This document shows positions 42,561 to 53,695 of a stretch of DNA of 64,000 nucleotides, in pieces (the stretch's first letter is position 1; every line of letters starts with the position of its first letter). The notes under the pieces are model-generated. The model was not told where the DNA came from, did not search any database, and saw only the letters and a list, made by a program, of their open reading frames with translations. A program made the position numbers and the translations under genes. Source of the DNA: Chondrus crispus (taxonomy: Eukaryota; Rhodophyta; Florideophyceae; Gigartinales; Gigartinaceae); the NCBI RefSeq assembly GCF_000350225.1, contig NW_005178992.1, forward strand, positions 494,733-558,732, given 5' to 3'.

Positions 42561-43419
42561 CAATGTCGTCCAGCAGACGGACAAGCTCGCCTGTGCGGTC
42601 AGTCGGGTCGGGACGGAAGGAGGCGCAGACGTGCGAGGGGAAGACGGTGGCGGACATGTCGGGCGGGGAAGGGAAGAGGACGTGTGTGGGCGGGTGGCTC
42701 ATTGAGGGCGGGGCGCCAGCTCGGAAAGACTGGCGCTCAGTGAGGTGACGACGTGGGACATGGTGCGAGACGGAAAGTTGGGAAGGCTGCGGGAAAGGTG
42801 GAGAATGGGGGAAGGATGAGGTCTGTTGTGCTCCTTGATCTGAAAGTTTGTTTAAAGGTCGGGAATTCGAGGAGAGTTGTTGGTGGATGGATAGGTGATT
42901 GGAGGCTGCAGATGATCAACGTGGCTAGCGAATGGGACAAATACGCGGCCATGAGCGGCAGTATGAAGGTCGAACGGAACGGCTCTGGGAAGTTGTATGC
43001 AGAAGTGACGGATGTGCGCACTGCGCGTCTCGGATGCCGCCATGTCTTAACCTCCTCCTCCCTCATCCATTTGTCCCCACCGCAGCCGCCCGGGCCCCCC
43101 CTTCCTCCCCCCCTACGGAACCCATCTTCGTTGCCGTGTTTTACTTTCTAAACTCACCCCCCCCGCCCCCGCGGCATTGTCACCCTCTGCTCCACTGCCG
43201 CCCTACCGTTATCTGCGTTCAGTGCGCTGAGGTACACACATATAAGACCGCCATCTACTTGACGCATCTCTGCCACTGATCCAACTTCCCGCCCATGTTC
43301 AATCTGAATTAGTCGGCAGCCCTTATGAAGGCAGAGTGAGGGGCTGCCGTCCCGTGTTGACTATCAGCAGAAGCCTCGTCCATGGTTGCAGCTCCCTTAA
43401 AACCACCCTCGACTGATTC
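42561..43419. other. GC-rich, no supported gene
   Basis: G-rich then C-rich tracts (43080-43170 with CCCCCCCGCCCCCGC). Open frames here are compositional. Confidence 0.35.
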
Positions 43420-43951
43420 ATGCGTACTGCTTTGGTTGTATCTCAGTTAATGATTTTCATTGAAAGTGTAAGGATCAAGCTCTTCAAAGGTCATTGGATT
43501 GGAAATTGGAACATGACTCATGTCCCGGTCTGGCGTGTTTTTTACGTTCTTGATAGTCGCACAGGCCATGTTCTCTTTATTTCGTCAGAAGAAATGGTGC
43601 CCATACTATACCGCCAGACTTTGTCTCAGCTTCGCTCATGTTATTGTCTACAACTACCAATACTTTGTAGATCCCAAGATCGATGTTCTTATATCGAAGA
43701 ACCTTGAACGAGAAAACATTCTAGACATCAGTCTGTCTGCAGCTTTCATGCTTAACCGCGTCCCTTTTGATGAAGGAGAGGCGGGAGAACTCTACGCCAC
43801 TCTTGGAAAATGCTTTCCTCGATTGTTAGTCCGGCAACACAGATCGATCCTCTGTTTCGGCGTAAGTGTTGCGCCCCCTCTTCTTCAAGCAGAAATGCCA
43901 AAACCACCTCCTCCGCAAGGGTTTGCCGCCTCGGAGTCTGAGTCTCAATGA
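43420..43951 (+). pseudogene. Hypothetical gene remnant
   Basis: Two overlapping plus frames read WRVFYVLDSRTGHVLFISSE, then after a shift CLSFAHVIVYNYQYFVDPKI and LGKCFPRLLVRQHRS. This looks like a frame-broken coding sequence. It overlaps the 3' end of a minus-strand frame, and the two cannot both be real over 43752-43951. The family is unknown. Confidence 0.25.
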
Positions 43952-44261
43952 AAGTACCATCAAAAGCACCACCACTACGACCGAACCCAGCCACCTCACC
44001 ATCCCAATAATCATCAATCCCCCCTAGTTGCCCGCTTATCTCTAAATAGGTTATGTAACTCGCATAGACGTCCACATGTTGATCGGCAGTAGGAATTATG
44101 TCTTCGCCATTGCAGGAGGCCGCACTAGATCCGTCGCCCTCCTCGGTGTCAGAGACGGAGGCCAATTCCTCTGTGACCATTGGGACGGCAGCAGAATCTG
44201 TAGGAGGCCCCAAAATCACTTCCAACTCGGCAGCGAACGTAACTTTCTTCAAGTTTCCCAT
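43752..44261 (-). CDS. Hypothetical 169-residue protein
   Basis: Starts MGNLKKVTFAAELEVILGPP. It has an acidic Ser-rich N-terminal half and a helical end (LAEEVVLAFLLEEEGAQHLR; EESIFQEWRRVLPPLLHQKG). No family is recognised. It competes with the plus-strand remnant for the shared 200 bases. Confidence 0.3.
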   Translation of the reverse strand: MGNLKKVTFAAELEVILGPPTDSAAVPMVTEELASVSDTEEGDGSSAASCNGEDIIPTADQHVDVYASYITYLEISGQLGGIDDYWDGEVAGFGRSGGAFDGTFIETQTPRRQTLAEEVVLAFLLEEEGAQHLRRNRGSICVAGLTIEESIFQEWRRVLPPLLHQKGRG

Positions 44262-45202
44262 TTCTCAAAAAACAAAAGAGCCTGAGACGGTGGGCAAGGA
44301 GAAGATGTCGCGATCCGCGTTGTGTGGGGTTTTTGAGCACGCGACGACAAGTTGGCCGACAGATATGAAGACCAAGCGTATTCAATAGCACTTTCTTCGT
44401 CGATGAGAACCGAGGGAGACGAAGTGCTAGGGCTGGCAGCAGTCCCCTGCGGGACGGAGGGTGCCTCGCATAAGACGGATGCGCCACGTAACCTTCCGTC
44501 TGCGTCGGAGCCGATGGCAGCGGGGCTGCGCCAGTGTGTACAGAGCATCGCTGGACGGATTGGATCACAGGAACTGATGCCGCATCGCCTCAACGAGGTG
44601 CAGTTTCAAATTACTCACCCCTCACCCACGGAAACATCGGAGATGCCGTGTCACAAGGGATTCGGGGAGATTACGGGGATTTGGACACTACGGTCGTGAT
44701 ACGATAGAAATGATGAGGGGGTTTGCTACTTCTCTGCTGAGCGGAAGGCAGGGAGAGATTAGCGGATTAGGGTTGGAAGGAAGGAAAAGGCTTTAGTTGA
44801 TTTTTGTAATGTGGGATCATGCTGTCTTTGTCGTTGAATAATTTTTTTCATGTTTCAGAGTGTGCGATGACGCACGTAGTGTCGGTATGGTTCGAAGTGA
44901 AAGTGCAGTTGAGGCTTTCGTCCCGCTGCAGTACGATCGAGATGACAGGATCCACATGAACGCCACCTGCATAGAGCATTGCGACTGAGACATGTGCAAC
45001 AACCTATTTTGCGATTTTGGGAATGGGACATGAAATGGTCCTTACATACGATCTCGATCCTGAGCAAGTTGCCGACAGAGGGGGGTCTCAGATGGCGTGG
45101 AATAATTGTGGTTTTGGTTTTACCGGCATAAATTGATTTCGCGATCGTCTCGCCGCCGCTTGTTCCCAGCTTACGGTCCAACCTTTTTTTGTCACTGCGT
45201 CG
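44262..45202. other. No recognised gene
   Basis: A minus-strand frame at 45181-44855 (MDRKLGTSGGETIAKSIYAG ... LRPPSVGNLLRIEIVCKDHF) looks weakly coding. Otherwise nothing is seen. Confidence 0.25.
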
Positions 45203-45476
45203 TGAACACCTCCTCTGTCATGCATTAACCCTCACAGACGCCCCCCGTTCTTCCCAACTCCCTCCCTTCCTATTCTCTATCGGAAACTCTCTTCGAGTCA
45301 ATACACTAGTTTTATCGCCGTCATCCGCCCTGCCTATCGCCTAACTCTCTCAATTGTGACATGCCGCGTCTTGAACACCTCCTCTGTCATGCATTAACCC
45401 TCACAGACGCCCCCCGTTCTCCCCAACTCCCTCCCTTTCTATTCTCTATCGGAAACTCTCTTCGAGTCAGTACACT
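45203..45476. repeat. Direct repeat, 105 bp, two copies
   Basis: 45203-45307 and 45372-45476 match at about 95 percent (TGAACACCTCCTCTGTCATG ... ACTCTCTTCGAGTCA), with a 64-bp spacer. Confidence 0.88.
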
Positions 45477-45650
45477 CGTTCTAAGGACGATGGAATGTGC
45501 AGCCGGCAGCAGGGGGATGGGAATTTCAGTGGTGCAATGTAACAGACAGGAAGTGGAGGAGGGCTGGGCTTGGACTGAGGGACGGGGGGGGAGGGAGGGG
45601 GAAAGAGGAGTCGGAAGGGTGTGAAATGTGCGAGACGAAGGGCAAAACGT

Positions 45651-47549
45651 TTACGGGTGTCTGTCCCGACCTGCAGAAGGTCGGATGACTCTATGCGAAG
45701 AAACCAGGAGCATCATCTTCGTTTTCGACTGGTCTATCGTCTCCTCCGTATCATCAGGGTTGGTTGTGACAGCGAGAGCTCTGATCAATGCCTTGGCAGT
45801 ATCAAGGTAGTCGGTGTGGTCCAGGCCGATGTAGGTGGAACGGAGCTGGTCTACGGAGGTATTCATTTGCGTAGACAATGTATCCAGAAACGCTGCTTCA
45901 TCCAGGTTGGGGAAGATTTTTTTCTCGCGATAACTGTGCATCATCATTGTTCCATAGCTAGATCTCAGCATCATAACCGTCATGTCAGCGAGGGTGGGTT
46001 CTGACATGCGGAGGAACGCCTGAAATGTCTTTGTGACTTGTGGGGTAATCAGACTATGTCCATTTTCGGTATGAATGAGTAGGGATTTGTGGACAAGGTC
46101 GGACTCATCCTTTTCAGCTTGGTCAATTATTGCAGGGCGGACAGTGGAGCAATGAAATCGGACGTATTTGAGAACATATGAAGGAAAAAGAACAAACGGC
46201 ATTCGCAAGGATCGGCTTGTCTTCTCCTTGACCGTGCTCATTTCAATGAAACCCTGCTCCCGCGCTCTTTGCGTCATGTCTGTCAATTCGCTTGACGAAG
46301 GCAGTTGCGACTGCGTGTATACTTGGGGTCGTTGACCCCCGCCGGTCAACACAAGAAGGTTGATTAAATTCATGCACCACTTATTTTTGGTCCTACCTTC
46401 CCGGAAAACCGTGGTGACGGCAGCGGTCACCCCGTGGTCAACTGTGTGACTATCAAAAGATGCGAGAATAGAATCCAATGCATGTCGGATTTTTTGCTTG
46501 CAACGAGAAAAATCCTGTGGCATGAAAATTGCGGCCCGCGCTATGCGATCGTCTATGACGCGACGATCGGTAGCGCGTTGCCTTCCTAGCACTTTCTGAA
46601 CATTGAAAATGGAACGGAGATGTATGCGGCTTCGTTCTGCTTCAGCAGCGTAGACAACGCTTCTTCCTTGAAAGTACAATTTGGCGTGCTCGGAAATTTT
46701 TTTCAAGTGAAAAGCTTTTGTCATGACAGTTGTACAGACAGCCCTGACGCGATAATGTGAAATGAGGAGATCTACTGTGTCCTTGTCGCATATTGCTTCG
46801 AATAGCTTCCCTGGCATCCATACCGATTCCACCTCCAAGACGTTACAAACCACACACAGCCGCAGCAGCTGCCCAGCCGCGATACAGAGCTGCTTGAAGG
46901 ACCCATCGCTTCCTCCCCCCGAAATTTTTGGCTCGTATTCAATACGGTATATGTCTCTCAGATCGCTATTATTATCTTCACAAACAGAAATCCCCTTATA
47001 CGCAGCGCGTCCTTGTCCGATTACGCCATGATCTTTCAAGGTTGCTTCTTCGCAAGAGAAGTAATCGGGGTGGTCCCGCAACAGATTATGAACGCTATGG
47101 CTCCAAGCCTCTTCCAATGAGAGGCCCGCAGTTACACGTATAGAGACCGCAGGACCCCCCACTCCCTGTTGACGTTGGGCAGATTTCGTACCAAGACGGC
47201 GTGTCGTGCGTCGTTGTATGATCTCGGCATGATTCTTTCGAACCATGTCGAGATCAATGTTGGCCTTCGTAAATTGAGTTGGAGTCGCTTCACCACGGAC
47301 ATCGTCCATATCCATGTGTAATGACTGCCCGTCATCTTCGGAAATATCGGTGAAGGAGGGAGGGGCGCACGGCGAAACTGTAGCGGAAAAACTTGGGGCT
47401 GTACGTACTGGTGTGACTGGGGATACGAGTTTCCCCGCAGCAGCATCTGTCTTCTTCTTGCTTTTCGTCTTGCTTTTTTTGTCTTTTTGCGTTTGGAAGA
47501 CTCTTTACCCGGGCCTGCACCGCGTTTTTTTGTCGTCGGATCCATTGTC
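45651..47549 (-). CDS. Crypton-like tyrosine recombinase
   Basis: Cryptons are DNA transposons that move with a tyrosine recombinase. The frame ending at 45651 has 555 codons from the ATG at 47315. It shows the YR tetrad pattern: LVLTGGGQRPQV (R about 329), a lysine in STVKEKTSR (about 363-365), ADMTVMMLRSSYG (R about 451, with Met where His is usual) and MNTSVDQLRSTYIG (Y about 495). Spacing is 122 and 44 residues, normal for the fold. A Lys/Arg-rich N-terminus (MDPTTKKRGAGPGKESSKRK) starts at 47546 in another frame and joins at an A7 run, so a one-base homopolymer difference separates it from the body. No direct repeats flanking the element were found. Confidence 0.72.
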
Positions 47550-48111
47550 CGACGGAAAGCTCTAGAGGATTTAGGGAGCACAGGAGGAAAGGAAACGGGA
47601 CTACGATTCGCATATATATAGGGAAATGGCAATACACACTTGAGAAGTATCGTGGTTCCACCTGAAAAAACCGCGGCAAATTCAAATCAGAGTACAACAG
47701 TGTTGCGGGCCATGTGGGTATCCGTGTCTGTGTGTGTCGTCACGTGTTCGTTTTTGGGCCACTTCAGGATGTCGATTCTCTGATAAATCTGTTCTGGTCT
47801 CGAATGAGGTTTTCGGACAACGCGGATGAAATTGACGGAGGAAATGAGTCGTCGGATGGGGAAGGTGAAAATGGGCAATCTGGAGAAGACGTCGGGTGAA
47901 GCTGTCGATCAGAGTTTGCAAAGGTCGCAATTGCAAGTCGTACAGGGGGGGAGGGTGGGCAAGGGCATTCTGTCTGAAAAGTCGAAAGACGGAAGGTTGA
48001 AGAGGAGAGCGGACTTTGCAGGACGAGGTGGAGACGGAAGCAGTGAAGCTGCAGTGAAGCTGGTTCGGACAGCGTAGAAGAAGATGACGTGAGCGGCGAG
48101 GAGGGAGATGA
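47550..48111. other. Upstream of the Crypton; frame-broken acidic sequence
   Basis: Short plus-strand frames with Glu/Asp/Gly/Ser-rich content (DNADEIDGGNESSDGEGENG). Possibly the start of the acidic gene that follows, but broken. Confidence 0.3.
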
Positions 48112-48715
48112 TTGCAGTGTAGTGTAGGGTCTTCAGTAGAATTCAAGAACCAGTCCCCGAAGCACGGCGAAGCCCCAAATGATTCATCCGACGAAAGCGG
48201 CAGTTCTAGTGAAGACAAAAATGAGGATGCCGCAGCGAACTTGAAGATGTCATTGTCGCTATCAACAGCCGTCGCAAAGTACATTTACAAGAAAGATACG
48301 AAGAGATCTCAGGATGGAGGAAATGTCAGCGAGGAGGACGAGTCTGATGTCGAAGGCTGTAGTCCAGAAGAAGATAATAATTTTTTTCTCACCAAAGCGG
48401 AGGAGAAGGCATGCCGAAACCGGGAACAAGAACGAATTGCTGTTCCCGACAAGCGTACTTGACGAGATAACACGTTTAATCCTGAATGCCGGGAAAAATT
48501 GGATCTCTAATAAAAAATTGTGTGGCCGCCCTAGACGGCAACGTGTCGGAACTGGCCAGTGCAATATAAGCGCTGGAGAATTGCAGAACGACGAGGACGA
48601 CGACAGTGTGATAGACCGGAATTTGGAGGATGTTGAAACCGGACATGGTCATCGGGCGAAGGCACCTCCAGTAGTTTTCAAACAAAACTGGAGAAGAAAG
48701 CAACTCGGACGGTGA
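48112..48715 (+). pseudogene. Acidic Ser/Glu-rich protein remnant
   Basis: The frame to 48462 reads DSSDESGSSSEDKNEDAAAN and AVAKYIYKKDTKRSQDGG. An overlapping frame to 48715 holds DEITRLILNAGKNWISNKKL, the segment also found near 41319, and ends WRRKQLGR. It is probably one gene with a frame change, transcribed away from the Crypton. A partner role in the element is possible but unproven. Confidence 0.35.
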
Positions 48716-50285
48716 CATTGATGATTTCGGTAGACGGAAAGTCCAGCAGAAAGAAGAGTTGAATACTGAATGAGATAAGCGAGACGGCTGCTCCGAGCGG
48801 GAAAAGAGAGGCGTAGACAACGAATAAAGTGTTCCGTTGAACTGACATACACGTTCCTTCAGAAGGGGATTAGGGGCTAGCTGCCGGATCGTGGTTGATT
48901 TCTTGCGACGCGGACTTTAAACACCGCCTGCTCCGTTGTTGCTAGCTTGCGATATGAGGAATACCTGCGTGTTGGCAATCTTTGTGTCGAGGCCAATGTA
49001 ACCATTTCTGTTGCCGGCTTGGTCGCAATGAAGTTCCACAAAGTCATCTTAGCAACAATCGGTTCCCCAATACATATAAAATGGATCCTCCATATCTGGG
49101 AAGTGTCCTTTGCTACTCTCCTGTACAGCAGTGATGCTAAAGATCCGGCATGCACGCCATCTGGTACAGCCTCAGCGCCCCTAAAAAAAAGTCGCCGAAG
49201 ACTGGATCGCAGAAACGGCCATGCCAGAGACGCCTTCCTTTTCCTTGATCTGTGCGAAAACGTTCGCATGAAGACGTAAGCCCCTTTCACTGTTACGCAC
49301 CGTTTGCAAGCTCTCCTATACGATGGCGTACATCAAAAGTACGAGGCGGTGTCGCGGAAGAATTTGTGCATGCCTCAAGTTCATCGCCTCTGAAACGTTC
49401 TTCATATCCGTATTCAACCAATAGAAGCACTGTGCACCTCCCAATGCGGCGCCAACCATAAACACATCGAGGCGGGAATGTAGTGTCATCTCGACTGCTA
49501 ATCTGAGAGTGAACGTTTGACGGAGCAGGGGTTGTCAGTGGGCATGAAAGGGGCTGGGGACTGGGGACTGCTGTTGCCGGGCTTGCCACAGGGTTCATCA
49601 AAATGTGAGCAGAGTTTATACAGTAATACATATCCCTTTCTTGCAGAGGTTGAACATCACTGTCCGTTGTCACTACACAGGACAGCACCGTAGCACTTTT
49701 CAGAGTGGAAAATGTCCATCTTCAAACACCTTTAGCCATAACTTCTTTAAGATTGAATGGATGAAGATTTATGAGCACTGGACATAGTTTGAGTTCAGTT
49801 CCGAATGCCAAACGCTGGATATGAGAAGGAGATCTGTTCAGCTTCTACAGACGCGTACAGCAGTTAACGGGAGCCCCGTTTCGTTGTACTGGATATTTTT
49901 TAAGTTACTCTTTCTCGCCAGAACTCAGTAAGAATGTATTATTTCCATTGAATTGAGAGTCATTCTCTGGATAACTGAGACAGTAACCAAGGTCATTACG
50001 CGACGCAGAATACCACAATCACGCTGCCGATCTATTTCAGGACAAGGGCAGACGATGTTGAACGATTACAGCGTCAAAACGTATGTGAATGCAAATGGGG
50101 ATGTGAGCTTGCCTGGATAGGAGGTTTGTTGGCGTTGGTTGGCTTCACTGAGCCACCGTTAATGAGGGGAGTGGATTCAGCCTGTTCTAGGTTGACTTTG
50201 GGGGAGGGCCCTGCGCAAAGGGAAGTCCCGTAATCCGGCGGTGCGGAAACGTGATGATGACGTCATGCCCTGCAGTCTGCAGGGC
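48716..50285. other. No recognised gene
   Basis: Frames at 48947-49279 (+) and 49688-49293 (-) have some coding character but no family. 49700-50285 is AT-rich non-coding sequence containing a CCCTGCAGTCTGCAGGG palindrome at about 50268-50284. Confidence 0.3.
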
Positions 50286-50835
50286 ATGACTCTGTATTGG
50301 GCGACCAATGATAAAAAGGGGATAAAATAGCAAAGAAAATATTTGAAATATACAAACACTGATCGCATTTGATTTGAAACATATAATTCATATTATGGTT
50401 TCATCGAACACGTCTTGTCGCGGGGGGCAGAAACGTGGTTATACAGTGTACAAAGAAAGACTGGCGTAGGGCGATCATTGAGAAAAGGGGATAAATTATC
50501 GAAGAAAAACAGTGGAAAACATGAACAAAAACTGTACGCATGTGATTTAGGACGTACCGTATATTTTCATAATCAATTTGAATCCAACACGTCACACGCC
50601 GCCTGGAAACAAGATGACTACGTTGTGCTCTGTAGAGCATGACGTCCTTGTTACTAGAGAAAGTTTTGGAATAATAAAAATAATGGCAACATTATATTGG
50701 TATATATATCAAATATTTTTTCAAAATATTACACGAACAAAGGCTGTACGATTTTCATTAAGGACATATATTTTCATCACCAATTCGAACATTACACGCC
50801 ATCCCGCATTATAGAAACATGATTACTACGTCATG
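50286..50835. repeat. Diverged tandem repeats, about 180-190 bp, three units
   Basis: Three successive stretches share landmarks in the same order: GGGGATAAA-ATAG/TATCGAAG, TGTACGCATTTGAT-like, CATATATTTTCAT, TTGAATCCAACACGTC/TCGAACATTACACGCC, then AAACATGATTACTACGTCATG. Identity is low (perhaps 60-70 percent), so this is an old array. Confidence 0.6.
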
Positions 50836-51725
50836 GTCATTCATTTACTGAACGCGGTTGTGCAGTCGTACTGCGTACTGCTGATGCTTTAAAATTTATT
50901 ATTAAGGGATGAGCCACCGCCCTCAACGGACAATTAAAAAATTAAAAAAACCAGTTGGCATAAACTAGGCGCACTGCAAACAGAATACAAATCCTATTGC
51001 GGCGCCAATATGCCTATGCCCTTGCGTACTATTCGAAGGACTGGTTCATGCAGGAATTAAAAAAACAGAACTATCCCACACATACCAGCTGATATGAGTG
51101 AATGTATTAAATTATCAAACTAAATGTAAGAATCACAACAATTTCACTTCTTTTAACTTTACGATGTTACGGTAGAGGAATGTAGTTACAATTATAGAAC
51201 TTTACGACAAAATATCTTGTATGAACGAATAAGATCCGCCATTTATGTAAAAGGTGTATCACGTTTGTTCAACATACGTGTAGGGGTTGAAGGAAGGGAA
51301 AATGTTCACACGCTACATACCACTACCCTGACGTAACATGGGGATTACATGTGCAGCATGAACTTGGAGGATTTTGATCCACATTTTCCGGATGAGAAAC
51401 TGCCATGGCTACGCATAAACGTGCCAACCAAGCACATTGTAACGTGATCTCAACTGGGAAGATGTATCCCTACCAAAGCTGCAGTAGGGTAAAAGGTCGC
51501 AAAGAAAGAACTTCCATGATGCCCCTTAATACGTGCAGAACACTCTCAAGTATAGCAAGAAATGCATGAACTGCAGCAAGATGATACCAACCCCACTAAA
51601 ACCATCACAAATGTTTTGACAATCTGCAACGTATAATATCCTGCAGATGCGTAGTTTCTACAGCAATAACGTACAAATAAAAAACCGCAAGCACTATGTT
51701 TAGTTCTGGGGTCAGTTCCCGCGGG
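50836..51725. other. AT-rich, no gene seen
   Basis: AT-rich sequence with only short frames. Confidence 0.4.
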
Positions 51726-52325
51726 ACGATACGTTTTTGGCACATGTCAGGATCGATACGTAATGACGATACGTTTTTGGCACATGTCAGGATCGATACG
51801 TAATGACAAAAAACGTATCGTCCAGGCCTGATTCGACGTATGTGCGGTTTTAACGGCGACAGTTTTCTGGTGGGACGATACGTTTTAGGCCGATTTACAC
51901 GGCGGCACCCCCATACGCGCTGTATTGGCAACATTGCTGTTGGGAATTTCTGACTAAAATTTTGCCGACGGCGGCGCACAGCCAATAAAATGTCAGTGCG
52001 CAAAATTTAGTTTTTGCCGTGTGCGATTAGAGGCGCATGAGCAATATTATTAACTTCATATTTTATCACGTACCGTGTCCCTCGTCTGGCAAGATTGTCA
52101 GATGCCCAAAACGTATCGTGCTGGGTGGGGCAATTACAGCAGGCAGATTTAGTGGCAGGGCCTTATACTGCACTAACAGTGTCCTAATGCGCATGTACGA
52201 GTTACACAATAAGGCGGCGTAATTTATGTCCTGAACATCAAAGCTTTCTAAGTTATTTACTGCGCGAAATTGAAAAGCGCCGTATGCAAGTTATTTACTG
52301 CGCGAAATTGAAAAGCGCCGTATGC
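51726..52325. repeat. Short tandem and inverted repeats
   Basis: A 40-bp unit (ACGATACGTTTTTGGCACAT...) is duplicated at 51726-51765 and 51766-51805, followed by its inverse AAACGTATCGTCC. ACGATACGTTTT recurs at about 51883, and AAAACGTATCGT, its inverse, at about 52110; a small inverted-repeat element is possible. A 38-bp unit (AAGTTATTTACTGCGCGAAA...) is duplicated exactly at 52250-52287 and 52288-52325. Confidence 0.75.
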
Positions 52326-52349
52326 AGGTTTCGATGATCGTTGCCTCAA

Positions 52350-53345
52350 CGACGCATTTTGGACGGGTGTGTCAGAGATGCGTTGGGGAGGGATGCGCGC
52401 ACGATGCGTTCTGGAGAGGTGCGTCTAGGATGCGAGCTGAGGGGGTGCGAGAATGATGCGTTGGAAGGGGTGCCAGAATGCTACGTTGGAGAGGGGTGCG
52501 CTCGTGATGTGTTCTATAGGGGTGCGCTCATCATTCGTTTTAGAGAGATGCCAGAATGATACGTTCGAGAGGGGTGCTGCCACGACGCGTTCTAAGGGGG
52601 TGCGAGATTGATGCGTTCGGGAGGGGTGCGCCCATGATGCGGTCTGGAGGGGCGCGAGAACAATGCATTTTGGAAGGGTGCGAGAATGATACGTTCGGGA
52701 GGGGTGCGCCCACGATGCGTTCTGAAGGGGTGCGAGAATGATACGTTCGAGAGGGGTGCGGCCACGACGCGTTCTAGGGGGGTGCGAGATTGATGCGTTC
52801 GGGAGGGGTGCGCCCATGATGCGGTCTGGAGGGGCGCGAGAACAATGCATTTTGGAAGGGTGCGAGAATGATACGTTCGGGAGGGGTGCGCCCACGATGC
52901 GTTCTGAAGGGGTGCGAGAATGATACGTTCGAGAGGGGTGCGGCCACGACGCGTTCTAGGGGGGTGCGAGATTGATGCGTTCGGGAGGGGTGCGCCCATG
53001 ATGCGGTCTGGAGGGGCGCGAGAACAATGCATTTTGGAAGGGTGCCAGAATGATACGTTCGGGAGGGGTGCGCCCACGATGCGTTCTGAAGGGGTGCGAG
53101 AATGATACGTTCGAGAGGGGTGCGCCAATGATGCGTTCTGGAGGGGCGCGAGAACGATGCGTTTTGGAAGGGTGCGAGAATGATACGTTCGGAAGGGGTG
53201 CGCCCACGATGAGTTCTGAAGGGGTGCGAGAATGATACGTTCGGGAGGGGTGCGCCCATGATGCGTTCTGGAGGGGCGCGAGAACGATGCGTTTTGGAAG
53301 GGTGCGAGAATGATACTTTGGAGAGGGCTACTCGCAAGACGCGTC
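52350..53345. repeat. 26-bp minisatellite with 182-bp higher-order repeat
   Basis: About 38 units of 26 bp start GGGTGCG and alternate CGAGAATGATACGTTCGGGA, CGCCCACGATGCGTTCTGAA and CGGCCACGACGCGTTCTAGG types. Seven consecutive variants form a 182-bp block that repeats almost exactly at 52681, 52863 and 53045. Edges are more degenerate. Open frames on both strands across it (up to 187 codons) are a result of the missing stop triplets, since 26 and 182 are not multiples of three. Confidence 0.92.
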
Positions 53346-53695
53346 TTGCAAGGGGCCTGAACGGTGCGTTTGCATGTTTCTTTTCTGTTTCAGCTACTTC
53401 TGTAGTAGATGGCCGTTACGAAAGCACAAGTGTAAATTTTGTGGGGTTGTTTGTGTAGTGGAGAAACAGCAAAACGGCACAATTGGTGAGCATAGCAGTT
53501 GGATATGGCGCGACGTAGAAGATGTATAAATGAATGATTCAACAAAAACGGCGGGTAGTGATCGCACGGGCACATGGAAATGTGAGGATCGCTGTGACAT
53601 GTGAATGGTTCCGTTTTCGAGAAGATTGAAGCTTTCTATCGTTGAGAGTTTATTGAAAATGTGGTCCTAATACTGCAGTATGTGGATATCGAAAA
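53346..53695. other. 3' flank of the recombinase-helicase gene
   Basis: No gene is seen. It separates the minisatellite from the stop codon of the large minus-strand ORF. Confidence 0.4.

Noticed and set aside
43080-43170. C-rich tract as a CpG promoter
   Set aside because: It is mostly homopolymeric C runs, with no gene start nearby on either strand.
52425-53337. Several 60-187-codon ORFs as repeat-protein genes
   Set aside because: They are frames through a 26-bp minisatellite; open on both strands and in several frames, with unit length not divisible by three.
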